From: Oceanospirillum maris DSM 6286
Lineage (GTDB): Bacteria; Pseudomonadota; Gammaproteobacteria; Pseudomonadales; Halomonadaceae
DNA: 36,684 bases
Assembly (NCBI RefSeq): GCF_000422865.1
Contig: NZ_KE383939.1
Location: forward strand, 1 to 36,684
Direction of reading: 5' to 3'
Shown here: in pieces, positions 10,256-18,699 of the stretch
How positions within the stretch are numbered: position 1 is the first letter of the stretch
How the letters are laid out: the number at the start of each line of letters is the position of its first letter
Translations under genes and position numbers: made by a program
Notes under the pieces: generated by a model
Database searches by the model: none
Told to the model about the DNA's origin: nothing
Seen by the model: only the letters and a program-made list of their open reading frames with translations

Positions 10256-10753
10256 TTATTCCTCTAATAACTCGGCTGATTCAATAATAACAGGCTCAGC
10301 AGGTACGTCCTGATGACCTGATTTAGACGTGGTTTTAACTTCTTTAATCTGGTTAACCACTTCCATGCCTTCAACCACTTTACCAAATACGCAGTAGCCC
10401 CAGCCTTGAGCATTTTTGCCCGTATGATCTAGGAAGGTATTATCGGCAATATTGATAAAGAACTGTGTCGATGCAGAATGAGGGTCCATGGTGCGTGCCA
10501 TCGCCAGAGTGCCTACTTCGTTGGATAGGCCGTTGTCCGCTTCGTTTTTGATTGGGTCCTGAGTTCCTTTCTGATTCATCTCAGCGTCAAACCCACCACC
10601 TTGAACCATAAAACCATTGATCACGCGGTGGAAAATTGTACCGTCGTAATGGCCGCTGGTAACGTATTCTTCAAAGTTTTTTGCAGTAATAGGGGCTTGC
10701 TCGTAGTTCAGCTCAATTTTGATGTCGCCGAAGTTGGTATGCAGAACAATCAT
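10256..10753 (-). CDS. ppiB: Peptidyl-prolyl cis-trans isomerase B (cyclophilin)
   Basis: A 165-residue cytoplasmic cyclophilin that catalyses cis-trans isomerisation of prolyl bonds in folding proteins. There is no signal peptide, which separates it from periplasmic PpiA. Visible family motifs are '[13 protein letters not shown]', '[18 protein letters not shown]' with the catalytic Arg, '[19 protein letters not shown]' and '[14 protein letters not shown]'. It is the first gene of a likely ppiB-lpxH unit, divergent from glnS-cysS across a 253-bp intergenic region. Confidence 0.96.
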   Translation of the reverse strand: MIVLHTNFGDIKIELNYEQAPITAKNFEEYVTSGHYDGTIFHRVINGFMVQGGGFDAEMNQKGTQDPIKNEADNGLSNEVGTLAMARTMDPHSASTQFFINIADNTFLDHTGKNAQGWGYCVFGKVVEGMEVVNQIKEVKTTSKSGHQDVPAEPVIIESAELLEE

Positions 10754-10824
10754 GGTATGACCTTTATTCGTGGTTTAATCCGCGTCTTTTGATGCGTTAC
10801 AGGATGGCTTAATGCTTCACCGTC

Positions 10825-10839
10825 GCGCTATAATAGCGC
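10825..10839. promoter_or_regulatory. Palindromic divergent -10 region between ppiB and glnS
   Basis: The 15-bp perfect palindrome GCGCTATAATAGCGC contains a consensus TATAAT (10829-10834) reading toward glnS. On the other strand the same bases read TATTAT toward ppiB. A weak -35 candidate (about 10805-10811, TGGCTTA) lies 17-18 bases before TATAAT. TTGCCG lies about 15 bases before TATTAT on the minus strand. If both work, the two promoters overlap face to face. Confidence 0.5.
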
Positions 10840-11006
10840 TTTTGCGCGTTCGGCAAAAGAATTCAGACGTAACCGGAAACGGTGAGGGTTGCCTAAAGCC
10901 TAGGCGGTTGTCATGCGCTGAACGACCTGACCGCTAACGCGATAATTGAGAACGGGCACCCAGCCTAAAGAAATTCACGCGATTATCCAGAGATTTGCTA
11001 AAGATT
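10840..11006 (+). other. Long glnS 5' leader with stem-loop potential
   Basis: About 165 bases lie between the putative -10 box and the glnS ATG. There is no open reading frame of note. Short inverted repeats include GCCTA/TAGGC around 10892-10906 and GGTTGT/ACGACC just after. No known riboswitch or T-box is recognised, and no tRNA is present. The length is unusual for an aminoacyl-tRNA synthetase gene in this class and could be regulatory. Confidence 0.3.
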
Positions 11007-12689
11007 ATGAGCAACACTGAAACTACTCCTGCTCCAAATTTTATTCGTACATTGATTCAAGAGGAACTGACTACAGGTCAGTACGAGCAGATTGTGACAC
11101 GTTTTCCTCCCGAGCCTAATGGTTACCTTCATATTGGTCATGCCAAGTCTATCTGTTTAAACTTTGGTTTGGCTGAACATTTTGATGGTGCTTGTAATCT
11201 GCGTTTTGATGATACGAATCCTGAAAAAGAAAGCCAAGAATATATCGATTCTATTAAAGATGATGTTCAATGGTTAGGTTTTCAGTGGGCCGGTAACATC
11301 CATTATACCTCAGACTATTTTGACCAGTTGTTTGGCTATGCTGTTGATCTGATCAAAGCAGGTAAAGCCTATGTTTGTGAGCTAAACGCTGAGCAGATGC
11401 GCGAATACCGTGGCACCCTAACCGAAGCTGGCAAGAACAGCCCTTTCCGTGACCGTTCTGTTGAAGAAAACCTCGACCTGTTTGAGCGTATGCGTGCCGG
11501 TGAGTTTGAAGATGGCAGTAAGGTATTGCGTGCTAAGATTGATATGTCGGCCCCGAATATCAACTTACGTGATCCTATTTTGTACCGTATTCGTCGTGCT
11601 CATCACCATCAGACTGGCGATAAATGGTGTATTTACCCAAGTTATGATTTTGCCCATGGCCAGTCCGATGCGATTGAAGGTGTTACGCACTCCGTTTGTA
11701 CGCTTGAGTTTGAAGACCATCGTCCCCTGTACAACTGGTTTATTGAAAATCTGCCGGTACCAACACAGCCAAAACAGATTGAGTTCTCCCGTTTAAACCT
11801 GAACTACACGGTGACCAGTAAGCGTAAGTTGAAGCAATTAGTTGATGAAGGCTTTGTTTCTGGTTGGGATGATCCGCGTATGCCAACCTTAGCTGGGTTG
11901 CGTCGTCGAGGCTATACACCAGCATCCCTGCGTAAATTCTGCGATATGATCGGGGTAACCCGTAGTGATGGTGTGATTGATGTCGCTATGCTCTATCACG
12001 CCCTTCGTGCAGATTTAGAAGAACATGCACCACGGGCAATGTGTGTTCTTAACCCGATCAAAATCACCTTGACCAATTACCCAGAAGATCAGGTTGAAGA
12101 GTTCGTTGTACCTGCTCATCCTGCGGATGAAGCGATGGGTGAACGTGTATTGCCGTTTAGTCGCACACTGTTGATCGACAGTGAAGACTTTATGGAAGAT
12201 GCGCCGAAGAAATTTTTCCGCTTGAGCCAAGGTAAAGAAGTACGCCTGCGTAATTCCTACGTGATTAAGTGCGAAGAAGTCATCAAGAACGAACAGGGTG
12301 ACATTATTGAGCTGCTATGCACTTATGATCCTGAGACCTTGGGTAAAAATCCAGAAGGCCGCAAGGTGAAAGGCGTGATTCACTGGGTTTCAGAACCCCA
12401 TGCGGTACCTGCAGAAGTTCGCTTGTATGAAAACCTGTTTACCGATCCAAATCCAGACAGCAAGAAAGAGGTTAATTTCTTAGATCACATCAATCCTGAG
12501 TCTCTTTCAGTAACAACAGGCTATTGTGAGCCGAGCCTTTTGACGGCAGCGCCTGAAACCCGTTTCCAGTTCGAGCGTGTGGGTTATTTCTGCACGGATC
12601 GTTATGATCACGGCGTTGATGACAAACTTGTATTTAACAAAACAGTGGGTCTTAAAGACAGCTGGGCAAAAATTCAGAAAAAGGGATAA
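11007..12689 (+). CDS. glnS: Glutaminyl-tRNA synthetase
   Basis: A class I synthetase that charges tRNA(Gln) with glutamine. I start it at ATG 11007 (560 residues, [10 protein letters not shown]); an in-frame TTG 12 bases upstream is less likely. Motifs: '[15 protein letters not shown]' with the HIGH signature (42-45), '[11 protein letters not shown]', '[17 protein letters not shown]', and 'VTSKRKL' in the KMSKS position (VMSKR in E. coli). The C-terminal anticodon-binding beta-barrels follow and the length is normal. A few in-frame codons precede the start after a long leader. cysS begins 7 bp after its stop, so the two synthetases are co-transcribed. Confidence 0.97.
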   Translation: MSNTETTPAPNFIRTLIQEELTTGQYEQIVTRFPPEPNGYLHIGHAKSICLNFGLAEHFDGACNLRFDDTNPEKESQEYIDSIKDDVQWLGFQWAGNIHYTSDYFDQLFGYAVDLIKAGKAYVCELNAEQMREYRGTLTEAGKNSPFRDRSVEENLDLFERMRAGEFEDGSKVLRAKIDMSAPNINLRDPILYRIRRAHHHQTGDKWCIYPSYDFAHGQSDAIEGVTHSVCTLEFEDHRPLYNWFIENLPVPTQPKQIEFSRLNLNYTVTSKRKLKQLVDEGFVSGWDDPRMPTLAGLRRRGYTPASLRKFCDMIGVTRSDGVIDVAMLYHALRADLEEHAPRAMCVLNPIKITLTNYPEDQVEEFVVPAHPADEAMGERVLPFSRTLLIDSEDFMEDAPKKFFRLSQGKEVRLRNSYVIKCEEVIKNEQGDIIELLCTYDPETLGKNPEGRKVKGVIHWVSEPHAVPAEVRLYENLFTDPNPDSKKEVNFLDHINPESLSVTTGYCEPSLLTAAPETRFQFERVGYFCTDRYDHGVDDKLVFNKTVGLKDSWAKIQKKG

Positions 12690-12695
12690 GTCGTA

Positions 12696-14081
12696 ATGTT
12701 ACAGATATACAACACCATGACGCGCAAGAAAGAGGTTTTCACACCGATTGAAGCGAATAAGGTCAAAATGTACGTCTGCGGCATTACGGTGTATGACTTG
12801 TGTCACATTGGTCATGCGCGCGTAATGGTGTCTTTCGACATGATTACGCGCTACCTACGTCACCGTGGTTACGATGTTAATTACGTGCGCAACATTACGG
12901 ACGTTGACGACAAGATTATCCGCCGTGCCCAAGAGAACAGTGAGCCGGTTGAGGCTTTGACTGAGCGTATGATTCAAGCGATGCACGATGATGAAGATCG
13001 TCTAAATGTATTGCGCCCAGATCACGAACCGCGGGCGACCCATCATATTCAGGATATTTTGGATATGGTGCAAACCCTAATAGATAAAGGCTTTGCTTAT
13101 GCAGCGGATAATGGTGATGTTTATTATCGGGTGAATAAGTTTGAAGGTTACGGCAAGCTGACCAATCGCAACCTTGACGATATGCTGGCGGGTGCCCGTG
13201 TTGATATTCAAGATGCGAAAGAAAATCCGATGGATTTTGTACTGTGGAAAGCGGCAAAAGAGGGCGAGGTAAGCTGGCAATCGCCTTGGGGCAAAGGTCG
13301 CCCCGGCTGGCATATCGAGTGTTCGGCAATGTCGACCTGCTGCTTGGGCAATCATTTTGATATTCATGGTGGTGGGCCGGATCTGCCATTTCCGCATCAT
13401 GAAAATGAGATTGCACAATCGGAAGCCGCTACGGGTGAAACCTACGCGAACACCTGGATGCATGCGGGTGCGGTACGAGTGGATCAAGAAAAGATGTCCA
13501 AGTCCTTGGGCAACTTCTTTACCATTCGTGAAGTGCTAGAAAAGTATAATCCAGAGGTTGTCCGGTATTTTCTATTATCGAGCCACTACCGCAGTGGTAT
13601 CAACTACTCGGAAGATGGTTTAAAAGCCGCCCGCCAATCCCTAGAGCGCTTTTATACTGCTTTACAAGGCGTTGAAGCGGTAGAGGTTGCAGCAGAAGGT
13701 GAATGGGCTGAGCGTTTTAAAGTCGCTATGGACGATGACTTTAACACCGCTGAAGCTTTTGCTCTTTTGTTCGATTTGGCTAAGCAGCTCAATATTGCCA
13801 AGAAATCCGGTGACAGCGAGCTAGCCTCTCAACTTGCGGGCACTATACTCCAGTTTGGTGGGGTTCTAGGGCTGTTTTATCAGGATGCTGACAGTTTCCT
13901 TAAGGGAGAGCCACAAACCGGTGGTTTGTCTGAAAAGGAGATCGAAGCCCAGATTGAAGCCCGTAAACAGGCGCGTCTTAACAAAGACTTTGCTGAATCG
14001 GATCGTATCCGTGATGCTCTGCTAGATCAGGGTATTGTGCTAAAGGATTCTCGGGAAGGAACAACCTGGGTACGTGAGTGA
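12696..14081 (+). CDS. cysS: Cysteinyl-tRNA synthetase
   Basis: 461 residues, the usual size for a bacterial CysRS, which charges tRNA(Cys). Residues visible: '[10 protein letters not shown]' with the first zinc-ligand Cys (C28), 'CHIGHARV' with HIGH (37-40), '[10 protein letters not shown]' and '[15 protein letters not shown]' with further zinc ligands, and KMSKS (266-270). The C-terminal DALR-type helical domain ends in a normal anticodon-recognition tail. It starts 7 bp after glnS in the same unit. Confidence 0.97.
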   Translation: MLQIYNTMTRKKEVFTPIEANKVKMYVCGITVYDLCHIGHARVMVSFDMITRYLRHRGYDVNYVRNITDVDDKIIRRAQENSEPVEALTERMIQAMHDDEDRLNVLRPDHEPRATHHIQDILDMVQTLIDKGFAYAADNGDVYYRVNKFEGYGKLTNRNLDDMLAGARVDIQDAKENPMDFVLWKAAKEGEVSWQSPWGKGRPGWHIECSAMSTCCLGNHFDIHGGGPDLPFPHHENEIAQSEAATGETYANTWMHAGAVRVDQEKMSKSLGNFFTIREVLEKYNPEVVRYFLLSSHYRSGINYSEDGLKAARQSLERFYTALQGVEAVEVAAEGEWAERFKVAMDDDFNTAEAFALLFDLAKQLNIAKKSGDSELASQLAGTILQFGGVLGLFYQDADSFLKGEPQTGGLSEKEIEAQIEARKQARLNKDFAESDRIRDALLDQGIVLKDSREGTTWVRE

Positions 14082-14125
14082 GTTTATTGACGGACTAGAA
14101 TTACGCGCTATCCGTTAAATTCTGT

Positions 14126-14188
14126 GCGCTAATACCGACTATCCTGTTTTTAGGCGTGCCTATTGTTAGGATTATTCGGTATTAGCGC
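14126..14188. repeat. Long rod-like inverted repeat between convergent genes
   Basis: Perfect 13-bp outer arms GCGCTAATACCGA (14126-14138) and TCGGTATTAGCGC (14176-14188) enclose a second stem ATCCT/AGGAT (14141-14145, 14168-14172) and an apical TAGG-CGTG-CCTA. It lies between the stops of cysS (plus) and the DUF3010 gene (minus). There is no T run on either side, so it is not a classic terminator. It may block read-through or 3' decay, or be a dispersed palindromic repeat. Confidence 0.7.
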
Positions 14189-14210
14189 GCAGGTTTGCAG
14201 ATTTGAGTGC

Positions 14211-14822
14211 TTAACGGCCCCAAGGATTAGGGGCTTTAGGCGCCTCAGTCGATTCTTTTACCGTGTCGGCTTTAGGGCTTGATTTTGGCTCGACATCAGT
14301 TTTTGCCGGCATTGCATCGGCTTCTTCAATGTCTGTATCAATATCTGAAAAGTCCACGTCCGCTTCTGTCGATTCTGATGCCACTCTAGGTGTATTTAAA
14401 GGATTGCTTAAATAGGCAAACGCCGTGGTAAAGGCAGGCTCTTGGAATTGCTTAAGACCTGTTTCACCAAAATTCACGGGCATTGGCGTCTTTTTCAGCT
14501 GCTCTTTAATCTGACTTGGCGTTAGAATTGACACGTTAATCTGAGTCAATGCCTGAAGAGCGCCTTCCATTTTAAAACCAACCGCACCACCGGCAAACTT
14601 GCCTTTATGTGGGCGCTGGCGTATCACTACACGATCAATTTTATAATCTTCTAATAACTTGGCGAATGATTGCTGAAAATAGCGCATCTGCTGCTGATCA
14701 TCGCTGTCTTTAATAGTAAAGCGAATTTGACGGCAGTCTGGAATATCAAACAAGTCACCGGATTTAGATAGCAGGCAGATAAGCGCTTCACTGCCCTTTA
14801 GTTCAACACCACAAACTTTCAT
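14211..14822 (-). CDS. DUF3010 family protein with acidic C-terminal tail
   Basis: 203 residues. Residues 1-140 match the DUF3010 family of marine gammaproteobacteria: 'MKVCGVELKGSEALICLLS', 'DCRQIRFTIKDSDD', 'GKFAGGAVGFKMEGA' and 'FGETGLKQFQEPAFTTAFAY'. The function of the family is unknown. The fold may be RNase H-like, which I infer only from the strand pattern and the opening Glu in 'VCGVE'. Residues about 145-203 form a low-complexity tail rich in Asp, Glu, Ser and Pro, absent from the core family, ending in PNPWGR. It is monocistronic, convergent with cysS and divergent from nudC. Confidence 0.8.
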   Translation of the reverse strand: MKVCGVELKGSEALICLLSKSGDLFDIPDCRQIRFTIKDSDDQQQMRYFQQSFAKLLEDYKIDRVVIRQRPHKGKFAGGAVGFKMEGALQALTQINVSILTPSQIKEQLKKTPMPVNFGETGLKQFQEPAFTTAFAYLSNPLNTPRVASESTEADVDFSDIDTDIEEADAMPAKTDVEPKSSPKADTVKESTEAPKAPNPWGR

Positions 14823-14959
14823 AATGCACCTGTAAACGGAATGTCACGGCATTATAAACCGATTGTCGCTATAAACCCACGTATAAACCGATGACAAGGC
14901 TGTCAGTTTTATCGATATTCGCCTAAACGGCCTAATAAACTATTATTTTGGAGTTCACT

Positions 14960-15790
14960 ATGCCTGTTGAACGCTTTTGCCCGACAAAAGAGCTACCTGC
15001 AAATAGCTTACTGATACTCTTCGTGGGTAATGACCTTATTACTGACGATGAACAGGAGCCTCTGCATACGGCTCAATCCCTAGCCGAATTTTGGCATAAA
15101 GAGCAGATTTTACCGGAGCTTGAATGGCGCTTTGTTGCCCATCGAGACAATTGCCCGGTATACAGCGCTAGAAATTATGAGTGGCAGGATTGGCCCGAGC
15201 GATTCCCTGATGATTTTCAGTTAATTGATTTCCGAGCTTTGCTGCCAGCATTAGACCAGCAAGATTTTGAGTTAATAGCCTCCGCTAGCCAGTTACTGAC
15301 GTGGGATAGCGATCATAATTATTGCAGCCGCTGCGGTACTAAAACCCGAATCCATGTCTCTGAAAATGCCATGTGCTGTGACAGCTGCGGCTATCGACAA
15401 TACCCAAGAATCAATCCTTGTATCATTGCCTTGATCACTCGAGGGGATGAGGTGCTTTTGGCTCGAAATGCTAATTTCAAGGCTGGCTATTTTAGCTGTG
15501 TCGCTGGGTTTATTGAACCAGGGGAAAGTGCCGAGCAAGCGGTACACCGTGAGATTAAAGAAGAAGTGGGGGTGAACGTGAAAAATATCCGTTATCAATC
15601 GAGCCAAAGCTGGCCATTTCCGCACTCTCTGATGCTCGGGTTTATCTGTGACTACGACTCCGGTGATATTGAGGTTGATGGCCATGAGATTGTTGAAGCG
15701 CGCTGGGGTACGCTTGAGTCTTTCCCGCTAAAACCGGGGCGCTTTGCTATTTCAGGGCAGTTGATGGCCGCCTTTGAGGATTCTCTTTAA
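14960..15790 (+). CDS. nudC: NADH pyrophosphatase / NAD-capped RNA hydrolase
   Basis: 276 residues from ATG 14960, which has TTGGAG just upstream; an in-frame TTG at 14948 overlaps that site and is rejected. NudC cleaves NADH to NMNH and AMP and removes NAD caps from RNA. An N-terminal domain is followed by a four-Cys zinc ribbon (C122, C125, C140, C143). The Nudix box runs from about 183 to 205, with 'GFIEPGES' and 'REIKEEVGV' carrying the Mg-binding glutamates. The NudC signature SQPWPFPxS appears as 'SQSWPFPHS' (215-223). It stands alone between the DUF3010 gene and a symporter. Confidence 0.95.
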   Translation: MPVERFCPTKELPANSLLILFVGNDLITDDEQEPLHTAQSLAEFWHKEQILPELEWRFVAHRDNCPVYSARNYEWQDWPERFPDDFQLIDFRALLPALDQQDFELIASASQLLTWDSDHNYCSRCGTKTRIHVSENAMCCDSCGYRQYPRINPCIIALITRGDEVLLARNANFKAGYFSCVAGFIEPGESAEQAVHREIKEEVGVNVKNIRYQSSQSWPFPHSLMLGFICDYDSGDIEVDGHEIVEARWGTLESFPLKPGRFAISGQLMAAFEDSL

Positions 15791-15824
15791 AAACCCGTGA
15801 GTCTTCGCATTATTTTACAGTCGA

Positions 15825-15970
15825 GTGAATCCTTAGCATTAAATGCTGCGTAAGCATAAGGTAGAAGCCACGACGATAGTAAGTCGTTCCAACGATAGAC
15901 AGTCGTACAATGATGATCGTAAGTCGTACAACAGGCTGAAACGCTTAAGCATTAAATGATGAGGATTCAC
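15825..15970. repeat. Inverted-repeat-bounded region with three 19-bp tandem repeats
   Basis: GTGAATCC (15825-15832) and GGATTCAC (15963-15970) bound the region. Next to each is AGCATTAAATG (15835-15845 and 15948-15958). Inside, an imperfect unit of about 19 bp, CGATAGTAAGTCGTTCCAA, repeats three times (15874-15892, 15893-15911, 15913-15931). The right end provides the GAGG ribosome site of the symporter gene. It could be a small MITE-like element or a set of regulator binding sites. Confidence 0.55.
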
Positions 15971-15972
15971 CA

Positions 15973-17361
15973 ATGGACTACCCTCTTATTGCCATCGTGG
16001 CCGGTGTAGCGCTGCTATCCGTGCTACTTTCATCTAGAACCACCAGTATCGGTGGTTTTTTTCAGGGGCAATCCCCTAAAGGTGAAGCTCCCAGATTATT
16101 AACATTGATTTTTTCCCAAGTAACCACGTGGATCTTTGCGCGCTCTTTAATGAACGCTGCTATTTTAGGCTTTTATTACGGTATTTGGGGAACGCTCGCC
16201 TATGCGGCTTATTATTTGTCATTCTTTACTGGTGGAAAAATTATTGACCACCTACGCTTTGAGCGGGGCTATAGCAGTGTTCAGGCTTTTCTAGCGGATC
16301 GCTTTGGCTCTACCGGCCCCCGCTGTTATAACGCGGTTATTGGCGTGCGCTTGGTTAGCGAAGTCTTTGCCAATTTATTGGTTATTGGTCTGTTATTTGG
16401 TGTTGAAGGCAGTCAGGCTTATAGCTTTGGGGTAGTCGCGCTGGCGCTAGTAACCCTGACCTACTCTATGATTGGTGGCTTACACGCCTCTCTGCGTACC
16501 GACTTACTGCAGATGATTGTCTTTATTATCGTCCTCGCCCTTTTAATGGTTATCGCGTTTGCCTCGGAAGCGTTTAGCGCCGATATCTTTGCCTTTAAAC
16601 CATTTGATATCACTGACCCTGGCCCTGTTTTGCTATTGGTGGCGCTGTTGCAGGTATGGAGTTATCCCATGCATGACCCTGTGATGATGGATCGTGGCTT
16701 TTTGGCGGATCGAGAGACCACTCGGAAGAGTTTTTTATATGCGGGCGGGATCAGTATCCTCTGTATTTTGCTCTTTGGTTTACTGGGCGTAATGGCGGGT
16801 GCTGGGGCATTAACGGGAGAAAGCCTCAATCAAGCATTAACAAGAATACTGGGCGAATTGCCGATGCTGCTGTTTAGCGCCTCGCTTATTATTTCGGCCA
16901 TGTCGACGCTTGATAGTGCTTTATCCAGCGCTGCTAAGTTGGCGGTTATCGATATGAAACTGTTTCCCGAAACCCTGCAAAGCGGGCGATCTGTGATGGC
17001 ATTTTTTATGCTTAGTGGAGTCTTTTTAGTCTTCCTAGGCAATAAGGATCTATTCAGTGCCGTCGCGGTTAGCGGTACAGCTTCTATGTATCTAGCGCCG
17101 GTTATCTTTTTTAGTTTATGGGGAAATTATGATGATATTCCCGTTGGCAGCTATCTTGCCAGTTTTGTCCTCGCTTTGGTGGGAGCCGCCCTTTATTTTA
17201 CGGAGTCCTCTGGCCACAGCGCTCTGTTAGGGGCGGCTCATAAATATACTAAGTTGTTGTGGATCTCGTTAACCGTACTTATTGGGGGTTGTGCTTTCTT
17301 TTGGCTAGGGGATAAGCTAAGCACCAGTAAAATAAATATCACCCAAAAGGTGGAGGGTTAG
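15973..17361 (+). CDS. Sodium:solute symporter family protein
   Basis: A 462-residue inner membrane protein with about twelve hydrophobic segments, the LeuT-fold SSS family pattern. Characteristic stretches are 'LLTLIFSQVTTWIFARSLMN', 'YGIWGTLAYAAYYLSFFTGG', 'TYSMIGGLHASLRTDLLQM' (the conserved SSS signature around GG..A...TD..Q) and 'ASLIISAMSTLDSALSSAAK' with the Ser/Thr sodium-site residues. The substrate cannot be read from the sequence. A GAGG ribosome site precedes the ATG by 8 bases. The metallophosphoesterase-like gene starts 5 bp after the stop, so the two are translated from one mRNA and probably serve one pathway, for example import of a nutrient and its further processing (inference). 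Confidence 0.9.
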   Translation: MDYPLIAIVAGVALLSVLLSSRTTSIGGFFQGQSPKGEAPRLLTLIFSQVTTWIFARSLMNAAILGFYYGIWGTLAYAAYYLSFFTGGKIIDHLRFERGYSSVQAFLADRFGSTGPRCYNAVIGVRLVSEVFANLLVIGLLFGVEGSQAYSFGVVALALVTLTYSMIGGLHASLRTDLLQMIVFIIVLALLMVIAFASEAFSADIFAFKPFDITDPGPVLLLVALLQVWSYPMHDPVMMDRGFLADRETTRKSFLYAGGISILCILLFGLLGVMAGAGALTGESLNQALTRILGELPMLLFSASLIISAMSTLDSALSSAAKLAVIDMKLFPETLQSGRSVMAFFMLSGVFLVFLGNKDLFSAVAVSGTASMYLAPVIFFSLWGNYDDIPVGSYLASFVLALVGAALYFTESSGHSALLGAAHKYTKLLWISLTVLIGGCAFFWLGDKLSTSKINITQKVEG

Positions 17362-17366
17362 AAGCG

Positions 17367-18251
17367 ATGAAGCAAAATAAAAACAATGATGCGCAAGACC
17401 TTGGCGATATCGATCAGCCATTACTGGTTTTTGGCGGGCCTTACAGTAATTTGACTGCAGTTGAAGCGATGCAGCAAGTCGCATCACAGAAGGCTATTCC
17501 CGCAGACCGAATAATCTGTACCGGTGATATTGTGGCTTATTGTGCTGATGCGGAAGCAACCACCGCGCAGATACAGGCATGGGGCATCCATTGCGTCATG
17601 GGTAATTGTGAGGAGTCTTTAGCCACAGGAGCTTTAGATTGTGGTTGCGGCTTTGAGGGTGATAGCGCCTGTTCTTTACTGTCTACCAGCTGGTACGGTT
17701 ATGCGGTTCGACAGGTAACGCCTGAGCAGTGCCAATGGATGGGGCGTTTACCTCGCGCCCTTCGCTTTACTATGGCAGGGCGACAATTCCGAGTGATTCA
17801 TGGAGGCGTTGACCAGATCAATCGTTTTGTTTTTCAGGGTTCAGGCCCAGAGGTCTTCAAGCAAGAGTTGGAGAAAACAGGGGAGGATATCGTTATTGGC
17901 GGTCACAGCGGTCTGCCTTTTCAATATTCTCACGATAATCGATATTGGTTGAACGCGGGTGTTATTGGTATGCCTGCTAATGATGGCACGCAAGATGGTT
18001 GGTATATGTTACTGACACCTTCTGAGTCTTGCGCAGATACGCCCTCGAAAGAAAAATCGATTGAAGTCAGCTGGCATCGATTATCTTACGATGTTACTGA
18101 AACACAGCAAAGAATGATTCAGGCAGGGCTTAATACACCCTATAAAGACGCGCTGGCAACGGGGCTGTGGCCGAGTATGGATGTGCTACCTGAAGATGAG
18201 CGCAGCAAGCAAGGACAGCCTTTAATATTAGCCTTAACCGTTATCTGTTAG
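17367..18251 (+). CDS. Metallophosphoesterase-like protein with degenerate motif I
   Basis: 294 residues resembling the calcineurin-like phosphoesterase fold. The second to last motifs are recognisable: 'ICTGDIVAYCADAEAT' (GD), 'VMGNCEESL' (GNxE, Cys where His is usual), 'RVIHGGVDQINRFVF' and 'IGGHSGLPF' (GHS). The first motif, normally D-x-H-S-N, reads 'FGGPYSNLTAVEAM', so both metal ligands Asp and His are replaced by Gly and Tyr. An unusual Cys-rich segment, LDCGCGFEGDSACS, follows motif III. Either the active site holds one metal or uses other ligands, or the protein binds rather than cuts its substrate. I believe the GGPYSN variant recurs in related proteins, but I could not check. It is coupled to the upstream symporter gene (5-bp gap). 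Confidence 0.82.
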   Translation: MKQNKNNDAQDLGDIDQPLLVFGGPYSNLTAVEAMQQVASQKAIPADRIICTGDIVAYCADAEATTAQIQAWGIHCVMGNCEESLATGALDCGCGFEGDSACSLLSTSWYGYAVRQVTPEQCQWMGRLPRALRFTMAGRQFRVIHGGVDQINRFVFQGSGPEVFKQELEKTGEDIVIGGHSGLPFQYSHDNRYWLNAGVIGMPANDGTQDGWYMLLTPSESCADTPSKEKSIEVSWHRLSYDVTETQQRMIQAGLNTPYKDALATGLWPSMDVLPEDERSKQGQPLILALTVIC

Positions 18252-18264
18252 GTCTAAATGTTCC

Positions 18265-18510
18265 TTAACGGGGTTCTTGGCCGGGTTCTTTACTGCAAAT
18301 TTTAGCGGCTAATTTCTGCACTCGTTTACCCATGACAAAAATGATCGTAAAAGCTACCGGCCAAGCAACAGTGAAGGATTTTGCCCAACGACCCGGCAGG
18401 CCACTATCAATACCCGTATTATAAGACGTGATGACTCCCGTCATAATAAACACCATCAAGATTGACATTAAAAATGGGGCGACAATGGGGAGATATCTTT
18501 TTGGTAACAT
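18265..18510 (-). CDS. DUF2798 family small membrane protein
   Basis: 81 residues with two transmembrane helices (about 9-30 and 46-64). The pattern 'PFLMSILMVFIMTGVIT', 'NTGIDSGLPGRWAKSF' and 'AWPVAFTIIF' fits DUF2798, whose function is unknown. The C terminus is short and basic. It is convergent with the phosphoesterase gene (13-bp gap) and downstream of rnb on the same strand, but the rnb terminator separates them. Confidence 0.82.
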   Translation of the reverse strand: MLPKRYLPIVAPFLMSILMVFIMTGVITSYNTGIDSGLPGRWAKSFTVAWPVAFTIIFVMGKRVQKLAAKICSKEPGQEPR

Positions 18511-18582
18511 TATGGTTTCTCTAGTTTAGATTCTAGCTGGCGAGACACATTAATATCATGCGGTTCTAATGTAAAGCCTGTC

Positions 18583-18625
18583 AAAAAAACTGCCGTCGAT
18601 TTTAATAATCAAAATCTGACGGCAG
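18583..18625 (-). terminator. Rho-independent terminator of rnb
   Basis: Read on the minus strand, CTGCCGTC and GACGGCAG (arms at 18618-18625 and 18590-18597) form the base of a longer stem with an extra ATTTT/AAAAT pairing. Seven T residues follow (18583-18589 complement). Confidence 0.88.
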
Positions 18626-18647
18626 CCTCTACTGTTTAGCAAGCCTT

Positions 18648-18673
18648 ATAGTTCAGCCATATAGTTCAGCCAT
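18648..18673. repeat. Two-copy 13-bp tandem repeat
   Basis: The unit ATAGTTCAGCCAT occurs twice head to tail (18648-18660, 18661-18673) between the end of rnb and its terminator. This is probably a recent local slippage duplication. Confidence 0.8.
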
Positions 18674-18699
18674 TTGCTGACTGACGATCCGATTTTTGG

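Noticed and set aside
10840-11006. Possible tRNA gene in the glnS leader
   Set aside because: No acceptor stem, T-loop GTTCRA or anticodon arm can be formed.
12916-13416. 166-codon minus-strand open frame inside cysS
   Set aside because: It lies wholly within a conserved gene; its His/Pro-rich composition is that of an antisense frame.
14126-14188. Possible attC site in the long palindrome after cysS
   Set aside because: The ends do not fit RYYYAAC/GTTRRRY, and the arms lack one-sided extrahelical bases.
15874-15931. Possible CRISPR array in the tandem repeats
   Set aside because: Units are only about 19 bp, directly adjacent without spacers, and no cas genes are present.
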